Shown here: positions 6,441 to 11,307 of the stretch, piece by piece
Numbering within the stretch: position 1 is the stretch's first letter
Layout: every line of letters starts with the position of its first letter
Source of the DNA: Defluviitaleaceae bacterium
GTDB lineage: Bacteria; Bacillota; Clostridia; Lachnospirales; WRAA01
Direction: 5' to 3'
DNA: 11,307 nucleotides
Assembly (NCBI GenBank): GCA_009780445.1
Contig: WRAA01000045.1
Span: forward strand, 1 to 11,307
Made by a program: the position numbers and the translations under genes
Notes under the pieces: model-generated
Database searches by the model: none
What the model was told of the DNA's origin: nothing
What the model saw: only the letters and a program-made list of their open reading frames with translations

Positions 6441-7475
6441 GTGGACAAAACCATATTTGTGATAGACGACATCCGCGCAAATCTTGTTGCCGCAGAACAG
6501 ACACTTGACGAGCATTACAACGTTATCACCGCGCTCTCCGGCATACGCGCTCTGGAGCTCCTGGACAAAAGGAAGCCCGATCTGATCCTGCTCGACATCG
6601 AAATGCCCGAAATGAACGGCTTCGAGCTTCTCACAATACTAAAGGCCAAGCCGCGCTCCAAGGACATCCCCGTTATCATGCTCACGGGCATCTCCGACGT
6701 GGCCACAGAAGCCAAGGGCTTCGAGCTTGGCGCGGCCGACTTCATCATCAAGCCCTTCTCCGCGCCCGTGCTGCTAAACCGCGTCAAGCTCCAGCTCAAC
6801 ATCAGCGAAAAGCTGACGCGCCGCACAGACGAACTTATGGAGACCTTCCGCAACCGCATATTCATCCTCACCGACGTTATGGAGAAGCGTAACGGCCTTG
6901 CCTCCGGCGGGCGCACAGAGCGCACGGCCAAGTTCGTCAAGATCATGCTGGTTCAGATGCTGAAGGACAGGGTGTACTACGACGAGATCAAGGACTGGAA
7001 TGTCGAGGACATCGCCAGCAGCTCCATGCTCCACAACATCGGCAAGGTGAGCATCACCGACACCATCCTCTCGAAGCCGCCGGACGAGCTGACGCCCGAA
7101 GAACGCGTCCTCCTGCGCACCCACCCGGCCATGGGCGAGAGCATCATCAACCAGGTAATCGGCCACGACGGCGAGAACCAGTTCCTCTCCCACGCCAAGA
7201 CCTTCGCGAAGTATCACCACGAGCAATGGGACGGCAAGGGCTACCCCGGCGGCATAGCCGGCACCGACATCCCGCTGGAAGGCCGCATCATGGCCTTGGT
7301 GGACGTATTCGACAATACCTTCGCCCACTCCGGCATAGCCGACAGCCACGAAGCATGCGTATTCGCCGGCGAGGCCATTCTGAATGGCTGCGGCACAAAG
7401 TTCGACCCAACCCTTGTCGAAGTATTCGAGACCATCCGCGACCAATTCGAGGCAATCTGCACACAGGATCTATAG
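6441..7475 (+). CDS. Response regulator with degenerate HD-GYP domain
   Basis: 344 residues from the GTG at 6441, chosen because GGAGAGG (6428-6434) lies six bases before it; a TTG at 6426 overlaps that site. Residues 3-120 are a receiver with Asp9-Asp10, phospho-acceptor Asp52 in LLDIEMPEMNG, Thr82 and Lys104. Residues 135-340 are an HD-GYP domain, normally a c-di-GMP phosphodiesterase. GYP is intact in HHEQWDGKGYPGG (259-271), as are His228 and the VDVFD segment. Two usual metal ligands differ: the HD pair reads His198-Asn199 in LHNIGKVSI, and the early GGH site reads GGR (Arg158 in SGGRTERT). Catalysis is therefore doubtful; it may act as a binding or partner-recognition output. Third member of a phosphorelay with the kinase upstream. 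It ends one base before the next start. Cytoplasmic. Confidence 0.88.
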   Translation: MDKTIFVIDDIRANLVAAEQTLDEHYNVITALSGIRALELLDKRKPDLILLDIEMPEMNGFELLTILKAKPRSKDIPVIMLTGISDVATEAKGFELGAADFIIKPFSAPVLLNRVKLQLNISEKLTRRTDELMETFRNRIFILTDVMEKRNGLASGGRTERTAKFVKIMLVQMLKDRVYYDEIKDWNVEDIASSSMLHNIGKVSITDTILSKPPDELTPEERVLLRTHPAMGESIINQVIGHDGENQFLSHAKTFAKYHHEQWDGKGYPGGIAGTDIPLEGRIMALVDVFDNTFAHSGIADSHEACVFAGEAILNGCGTKFDPTLVEVFETIRDQFEAICTQDL

Positions 7476-7476
7476 C

Positions 7477-8181
7477 ATGATGGTGACGGATATACTCGAA
7501 GCCACCGGCGGCGGTGTGGTGTCTGTCATCGGCGCGGGCGGCAAGACTACGCTTATGTTCAAGATGGCGACGGAGCTGGCTTCGCAGGGGAAGAGCGTGC
7601 TGGTCAGCACGACTACGAAAATCTTTGTGCCGCGGGCCAATCAGTACGGCACGCTGTGCATCGGCGCGGGGATGCTGGACGCCGTAACGCGGCCGTCCGC
7701 CGGTGTTTGCGTGGCCGGCGGCGGGGTCAACCACCGCGGCAAGCTCACGCCGCCGAATGCCGGCGAACTGCAACGCGCGGCCGCCCGCTTCGACGTAACC
7801 CTGCTGGAGGCCGACGGGGCGCGCGAACGCCGCCTGAAGGCCTGGGCAGACCACGAGCCGTCGATCCCGCCGTACACCACCGTCACCGTCGTAGTGTTCA
7901 ACCTAGGCCTTACCGGCCGCTTGCCGCACGAAGATGACATCCACCGTCTGCCCCTGTTCCTCCGGCTGTGCCAACTCGCGCCGGACGAACCCATCACCCA
8001 CCGCGCCCTCGTTACCCTCCTGACCGCGCCGAACGGCGCACTGAAAAACGCCCGCGGCAAGCGCGTCCTCTACATAAACCACCTGCGCGACAACGCCGAC
8101 AGACACGCGGCGTCAGACTTCGCCGAAAAATTTGCGGCCGAACTGTCGTGCTTCGACCATATTGTTACGGAGCAAAAATAA
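7477..8181 (+). CDS. yqeC: YqeC-family protein (putative selenium-dependent hydroxylase accessory)
   Basis: 234-residue P-loop-type protein. It matches the YqeC family, which often accompanies selenium-dependent molybdenum hydroxylases. Visible marks are an N-terminal nucleotide-binding loop VIGAGGKTTL (17-26), the STTTKIF segment (44-50), a CVAGGGV turn (78-84), the family core LLEADGARERRLKAWADHEP (109-128) and a following VVVFNLGLTG strand. The exact biochemical role in the family is not established. Start ATG 7477 lies one base after the regulator stop, with AGGA eight bases upstream; a second ATG follows at 7480. The tight spacing puts it in the kinase operon. No hydroxylase, selD or other molybdenum/selenium gene is present here, so the pairing with a two-component system is unusual. 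A promoter begins just after its stop. Confidence 0.8.
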   Translation: MMVTDILEATGGGVVSVIGAGGKTTLMFKMATELASQGKSVLVSTTTKIFVPRANQYGTLCIGAGMLDAVTRPSAGVCVAGGGVNHRGKLTPPNAGELQRAAARFDVTLLEADGARERRLKAWADHEPSIPPYTTVTVVVFNLGLTGRLPHEDDIHRLPLFLRLCQLAPDEPITHRALVTLLTAPNGALKNARGKRVLYINHLRDNADRHAASDFAEKFAAELSCFDHIVTEQK

Positions 8182-8184
8182 GCA

Positions 8185-8213
8185 TTGCAATATCATACGA
8201 AATGGGATAGAAT
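8185..8213 (+). promoter_or_regulatory. Sigma-A-type promoter of the phospholipid / murI cluster
   Basis: TTGCAA -35 (8185-8190), 17-base spacer, TAGAAT -10 (8208-8213), beginning three bases after the yqeC stop. The start site would be near 8220, leaving only about ten bases before the ATG at 8230. No terminator separates it from yqeC, so read-through from upstream is possible. Confidence 0.55.
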
Positions 8214-8229
8214 TGATTCGGTGAATCTA

Positions 8230-8718
8230 ATGATAATATTACAACATATTGCGGCGCGGCTGTATCTGCGCGTCTTGCTGGTGCTGTTCTTTGTGAGCGG
8301 CGGGCTGTCCCTGGTGGTGCTTGCGCCGCTGTACAAAGGGGCGTTCGCGCCGAACGCGTCCTACAGCGACTTCAGTTTTGTGCGTTTATGGGCGCATATG
8401 TACAAGGTTTTGTGGCGTTCGCTGAGCAACAGGCAGTACCGCGAAATGTATCCGTCGCGCCTGAGCGACCCACCCATCCAGAACAACGACAGGAGCCGGA
8501 TGCGCATTAAAACCAGCTGGTGCGGCTCCAACGACAATTGCGACATGTGCGCAAACCCGTGCTGCGAGCAGATAACCTGTCCGCTGATGGTAGACAAACG
8601 CTGCCTAAGTTATGGCTCTCTGTACTTCGGCTACTACTACTGCGGCCGCTACCCAAACAGCCAGAGCCAGGTAGATCTCTACAAATGCCCTAAGTGGGAG
8701 GTGAGACCGCAGGAATGA
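8230..8718 (+). CDS. Unknown membrane-anchored cysteine-rich protein
   Basis: 162 residues; I do not recognise the family. One hydrophobic segment near residues 12-32 (VLLVLFFVSGGLSLVVLA inside it) would anchor it in the membrane. The rest is a soluble domain with nine cysteines at 98, 104, 107, 111, 112, 117, 125, 138 and 153, including CDMCANPCCEQITC (104-117). That density suggests bound metal, an Fe-S cluster or disulfides. An aromatic run YFGYYYCGRYP (132-142) follows. The start is uncertain: ATG 8230 has GGTGA five bases upstream, while GTG 8221 is in frame three codons earlier but lies on the predicted transcription start. The stop overlaps the psd start codon (ATGA), so the two are tightly coupled, pointing to a role in the envelope or in phospholipid synthesis. 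Confidence 0.75.
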   Translation: MIILQHIAARLYLRVLLVLFFVSGGLSLVVLAPLYKGAFAPNASYSDFSFVRLWAHMYKVLWRSLSNRQYREMYPSRLSDPPIQNNDRSRMRIKTSWCGSNDNCDMCANPCCEQITCPLMVDKRCLSYGSLYFGYYYCGRYPNSQSQVDLYKCPKWEVRPQE

Positions 8719-9641
8719 AACTCAAGTTGAAGCTGCGCCTGCGGCGAAACAAGAAGGCCAAGGCCAAGCAGGAGATCTGGATCTACAAGGACGGCGAGTA
8801 CGAACAGGAGAACGTCGTAGCGGAACGCCTCATGCGTTTAATCTACGACACCCCGGTCGGCGGGGCGACACTGCCCTTCCTTGTCAAGCGCAAGGCTCTG
8901 AGCCGCCTGTACGGAATCTACTGCCGCACGCGCCACTCCGCCCGCAAGATCCCCAAGTTTATCACAAAATATCAAGTAGACATGACCGGCACCAGCGGAG
9001 ACTACAAGAACTTCGCCGAGTTTTTTTCGCGCGAGCGCGACGACGTAATCTTCCCCGAACAGGCAGACGTGCTGGGTTCCCCCTGCGACGGCCTGGCCAG
9101 CGTCTACACAGACATAGACCCCGCAATGCTCATCGCCGCCAAGGGCTGCACCTTCTCCCTGGGCGAGCTTCTGCGCGACGACGATCTGGCACAGCTTTAC
9201 CGCGGCGGCACCATGCTGCGCATACGCCTGACGCCCGCGCACTACCACCGTATGCACTTCTTCGACGACGGCACAATCACCGATTCGCGCCTGATCCGCG
9301 GGGATCTCTACTCCGTCAGCCCGCTGGCCATCAAGCGTATCGTCCGGCTCTACTGCCGCAACAAGCGCGCCCTCATCACCTTTGAATCGGCCAACTTCGG
9401 CAAGGTCATGCTGGTGGAAGTCGGCGCGACATTCGTCGGCAGCATCGTCCACTGCTTCGAAAACGGCGACACCGTAAGCCGCGCCCAAATGGCCAGCTAC
9501 TTCCTGCCGGGCGGATCTCTCCTGCTTGCCTTCTTCCGGCAAGACACCTTCGCGCCCGACCCAAACCTTGTCGCCCAGACCGCCCAGGGCTACGAAACGC
9601 GCGTAATGGTCGGCGAAGCTCTCGGCACCGGCAGACAATAA
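8715..9641 (+). CDS. psd: Phosphatidylserine decarboxylase
   Basis: Pyruvoyl enzyme that decarboxylates phosphatidylserine to phosphatidylethanolamine at the membrane; 308 residues. The proenzyme cuts itself before a serine, here Ser268 in FLPGGSLLLAFF, to give a large beta and a small alpha chain of about 40 residues. Other conserved points are Asp125 in GSPCDGLASV and the histidines of LTPAHYHRMH (172-181). The residue after the cleavage serine is usually Thr or Ser (GGST/LGST) and here is Leu. The N-terminus is strikingly basic: alternating Lys/Leu then Arg/Lys over the first 19 residues, suited to anionic membrane surfaces. Start ATG 8715 is ten bases after GGAGGTGA; a GTG at 8694 overlaps that site. 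It overlaps the preceding gene by four bases and precedes pssA, its substrate supplier. Confidence 0.93.
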   Translation: MKLKLKLRLRRNKKAKAKQEIWIYKDGEYEQENVVAERLMRLIYDTPVGGATLPFLVKRKALSRLYGIYCRTRHSARKIPKFITKYQVDMTGTSGDYKNFAEFFSRERDDVIFPEQADVLGSPCDGLASVYTDIDPAMLIAAKGCTFSLGELLRDDDLAQLYRGGTMLRIRLTPAHYHRMHFFDDGTITDSRLIRGDLYSVSPLAIKRIVRLYCRNKRALITFESANFGKVMLVEVGATFVGSIVHCFENGDTVSRAQMASYFLPGGSLLLAFFRQDTFAPDPNLVAQTAQGYETRVMVGEALGTGRQ

Positions 9642-9645
9642 GAGG

Positions 9646-9659
9646 CCGCTATTCAGCGG
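9646..9659. other. Small hairpin before the pssA ribosome site
   Basis: CCGCT-ATTC-AGCGG forms a perfect five-pair stem with a four-base loop in the 39-base gap between psd and pssA, seven bases before the GGAGG site. It could tune pssA translation or mark an mRNA end; there is no T-tract, so it is not a terminator. Confidence 0.3.
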
Positions 9660-9680
9660 ACGGACGGAGGAAACTTTGTA

Positions 9681-10277
9681 ATGCAGAAATATTTTCCCGC
9701 ACTGCAGTATATAAATATACCTAACGGGGTAACGTCGCTTGGGCTGATGTTTGGCGTGGCGGCGTGTTACTACATCAGCGCGGGCAGCCTGCGCGGGGCT
9801 GTCGGCATGGTCGCGCTGGCGATGCTGATGGATCTGCTGGACGGCATGTTGGCCGGCAAGCTGAACCAGCAGTCGCGCTTCGGTGCCTATCTGGATTCCT
9901 TCGTGGACTTCTTCGTGTGCTGCATTATCCCGGTTATGCTGGTGTATTCGTTTGTGGGCGCGAGTCTGCCGCTCTACCTTGCCATGGCGTTTTACTGCAT
10001 GTGCGGCATGTGGCGGCTGGCCTACTACCAGATCGTCACGGCCACGGAAGGGCAGACGTTTTTCACGGGTATGCCCGTTCCGGGCGGCGCGCTGTTGGTC
10101 AGCATGTCTATCTGGATCGTCGTCCACTACTATGTCTCCGAATGGCTCAGCGTGGCCGTGTTCGCCCTGACGGGCCTGCTGATGATCTCCTACTTTCGGC
10201 TGGAGAAGTACGGCCTGTGGCAGAAGGCCATGTGGCTGCTCGGGATCGCGTTTTTCGGGTTGGTGATGGCCTCGTAG
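9681..10277 (+). CDS. pssA: CDP-diacylglycerol--serine O-phosphatidyltransferase
   Basis: Integral membrane enzyme joining serine to CDP-diacylglycerol to make phosphatidylserine, the substrate of Psd next door. The 198 residues are mostly hydrophobic, with about six membrane segments. The CDP-alcohol phosphotransferase motif is D51LLD54G55MLA58G59, then eight residues, G68AYLD72SFVD76. All four aspartates and both motif glycines are present, but the Arg that normally follows the Ala is Gly59. The downstream GMPVPGGAL (130-138) matches the G-L/M-P-x-P segment of the PssA subgroup, and IPNGVTSLGL (13-22) is the usual first membrane helix. ATG 9681 follows GGAGG by ten bases. Very likely co-transcribed with psd. 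The subgroup call rests on context and the GMPVP segment; another CDP-alcohol acceptor is less likely. Confidence 0.88.
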   Translation: MQKYFPALQYINIPNGVTSLGLMFGVAACYYISAGSLRGAVGMVALAMLMDLLDGMLAGKLNQQSRFGAYLDSFVDFFVCCIIPVMLVYSFVGASLPLYLAMAFYCMCGMWRLAYYQIVTATEGQTFFTGMPVPGGALLVSMSIWIVVHYYVSEWLSVAVFALTGLLMISYFRLEKYGLWQKAMWLLGIAFFGLVMAS

Positions 10278-10312
10278 GATCGGCCGGCATCTCCCGTATG
10301 ATGATACTTGCT

Positions 10313-10331
10313 AGGGAGTTGACGGCTTATT
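10313..10331 (+). promoter_or_regulatory. Ribosome site and probable ATT start of murI
   Basis: AGGGAG (10313-10318) lies ten bases before ATT (10329-10331). In the murI frame an in-frame TGA occurs at 10320-10322, and only CGG, CTT, ATT, GAT, ACA, AGG, CCA, ATC and GGC precede the first standard start, GTG at 10350. The ribosome site is well placed for ATT and far from GTG. Confidence 0.6.
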
Positions 10332-11123
10332 GATACAAGGCCAATCGGCGTGTTCGACTCCGGCGTGGGCGGGCTGACCGTCGCGCGGGAGATCTTCGCG
10401 CATATGCCACACGAAGAAATAGTCTACTTCGGCGACACAGGCCGCGCACCCTACGGCGGCAAGGAGCCGGATGTCATACGCTCCTATGGCCGCCAGATCT
10501 GTGAATACTTGGTTGGCACGCACAACGTAAAGGCTCTGGCCATAGCCTGCACCACCATCGACGCGCTCTATTCGCACGAAATTTTGCGTACCTACGGCCA
10601 CATGCCCGTCGTGGGCGTGATACGCCCGGGCTGCGCACAGGCCCTGGCCGCCGAATCCGTCGGCCTGATGGCCACCTTAGCCGCCGTAAACTCCAAAGCC
10701 CACGAGCGCACCTTCCGCGAAATGGGCGCGGATCAGCCCTTCCACCCCCAGGCCTGCCCCAGCCTCGCCCGCCTTGTCGAAGAGGGCAAGGCCGGCCAAC
10801 CCGAAACCTACCACGACGTACAGACCTATGTTTCAAACCTGTTAACCAAGGGCGTGCAGACCATTATCCTGGGCTGTACCCACTATCCCCTTATCATGGA
10901 CGAAGTACGCGCCGCCGTCGGCACCCGCGCGTCAATCATAGACCCCGCCGCCGCCGCCGCCCGCAACATGCGGCAAGAGCTGCACACCCGCGGCCTAACG
11001 CGCCCGGCCGCCCCGCCGAACCACAAATTTATCCTCAGCAAGAAAAGCCCCGTGTTCGACAGCCTCTGCATGTCGATCATGGGTTATGTGCCGGACGCGC
11101 TGATCCATAGCTTGGAGCCATAG
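10329..11123 (+). CDS. murI: Glutamate racemase
   Basis: Converts L- to D-glutamate for peptidoglycan; cytoplasmic, cofactor-independent, using two cysteines as acid and base. From the ATT at 10329 the protein has 264 residues and opens with DTRPIGVFDSGVGGLTVA, the classic first strand. This places the catalytic-site Asp at 10 and the first Cys at 74, the numbering known for Bacillus. A start at GTG 10350 would delete the first strand. GDTGRAPYGGK (35-45) and LGCTHYPL (181-188, second Cys 183) are intact. The first cysteine motif reads ACTTID instead of the usual ACNTA, replacing a substrate-binding Asn with Thr. It follows pssA by 51 bases with no clear promoter, so it probably belongs to the same operon. 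Confidence 0.9.
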   Translation: MDTRPIGVFDSGVGGLTVAREIFAHMPHEEIVYFGDTGRAPYGGKEPDVIRSYGRQICEYLVGTHNVKALAIACTTIDALYSHEILRTYGHMPVVGVIRPGCAQALAAESVGLMATLAAVNSKAHERTFREMGADQPFHPQACPSLARLVEEGKAGQPETYHDVQTYVSNLLTKGVQTIILGCTHYPLIMDEVRAAVGTRASIIDPAAAAARNMRQELHTRGLTRPAAPPNHKFILSKKSPVFDSLCMSIMGYVPDALIHSLEP

Positions 11124-11133
11124 TTAGACATTA

Positions 11134-11307
11134 GACCTCTTGCGAAATTAGCGAATGCCGGATTTGCGCGGCAGTTTTTTGCAAGGCTAGGGCGTGTTTG
11201 AAAACCCCATTCCGGCGTATTTTCGGTGCTTTTTCCGCCATACGTCGTCAGTGTCAAACTTGCGAACCACAAGGGTTCGCGGCGTTTGCCACTTCCTAGT
11301 CTAGCGA
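11134..11307. repeat. Possible edge of a dispersed repeat or insertion element
   Basis: Non-coding tail with several inverted repeats and shared words. A perfect hairpin GCGAACC-ACAAG-GGTTCGC is at 11262-11280. TTAGCGAATG (11148-11157) recurs in the inverted repeat after spo0A (1679-1688), and TAGCGA recurs at the very end. The short minus-strand frame here (11272-11084) overlaps murI and has no recognised family, so I do not call it a gene. The edge is cut by the window, so the nature of the element is a guess. Confidence 0.3.
11139..11185 (+). terminator. Probable terminator after murI (nested hairpins with T-run)
   Basis: An inner stem TGCCG/CGGCA (11156-11160 with 11169-11173, 8-base loop) is followed by G then TTTTTT (11175-11180). 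An outer pairing CTTGCGAAA (11139-11147) with TTTTGCAAG (11177-11185), one G-U pair, encloses it. It lies 16 bases after the murI stop. The inner stem is short, so efficiency is uncertain. Confidence 0.45.

Noticed and set aside
8838..10127. A 429-codon open frame on the minus strand
   Set aside because: It lies antisense across psd and pssA, has low-complexity His/Arg/Ala-rich sequence and no recognisable domain; a by-product of GC-rich codon usage on the other strand.
9764..10333. A 189-codon plus-strand frame overlapping pssA and the murI start
   Set aside because: Arg/Gly/His-rich wrong-frame reading of pssA. I also considered it as evidence of a frameshift into murI, but the murI reading is complete from ATT 10329 without one.
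11084..11272. A 62-codon minus-strand frame at the right end
   Set aside because: Overlaps the end of murI and the probable terminator; no recognised domain. It may be part of a repeat but is not supported as a gene.

Overview
The window looks like a fragment of a spore-forming, fairly GC-rich Clostridia-type Firmicute chromosome. It carries the sporulation genes spoIIAA-spoIIAB and the master regulator spo0A, AGGAGG-type ribosome sites, sigma-A-like promoters and typical clostridial signalling and lipid genes. Genus cannot be read from the sequence.

Layout. (1) 1-524, minus strand: the start of a spoIIA operon, with spoIIAA complete and spoIIAB running off the left edge; sigF would be expected next. 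(2) 525-874: a divergent control region with a good sigma-A promoter for spo0A and one exact plus one near-exact 0A box. (3) 875-1663, plus: spo0A, followed by a long imperfect inverted repeat. (4) 1758-2960, minus: an AT-rich two-gene island unlike its surroundings. It has a nucleotidyltransferase-fold protein resembling the C-terminal part of a polymorphic toxin, then a small acidic putative immunity protein. A consensus promoter lies so close to the toxin ATG that the mRNA would be nearly leaderless, and a perfect 12-bp palindrome overlaps that promoter. (5) 3260-8181, plus: a promoter followed by a soluble hybrid histidine kinase (three PAS, HisKA, HATPase, REC, Hpt), a REC/HD-GYP response regulator whose HD-GYP domain lacks key metal ligands, and a YqeC-family protein. 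(6) 8185-11123, plus: a second promoter and a probable envelope operon with an unknown membrane-anchored cysteine-rich protein, phosphatidylserine decarboxylase, phosphatidylserine synthase and glutamate racemase. The racemase appears to start at a rare ATT codon. (7) 11124-11307: a terminator-like structure and inverted repeats that may be the edge of a dispersed repeat.

How it works together. SpoIIAA and SpoIIAB control sigma-F, and Spo0A~P normally switches on spoIIA, which fits the shared control region with 0A boxes. The hybrid kinase and the response regulator form a likely phosphorelay pair; a link to Spo0A is only inference. Pss makes phosphatidylserine from CDP-diacylglycerol and serine, and Psd converts it to phosphatidylethanolamine. 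MurI supplies D-glutamate for peptidoglycan.

The most unusual items are the isolated toxin/immunity cassette beside spo0A with its near-leaderless, palindrome-bearing promoter; the degenerate HD-GYP regulator; the cysteine-rich protein leading the phospholipid operon; and the ATT start of murI. No RNA genes, CRISPR array or complete insertion sequence were seen.
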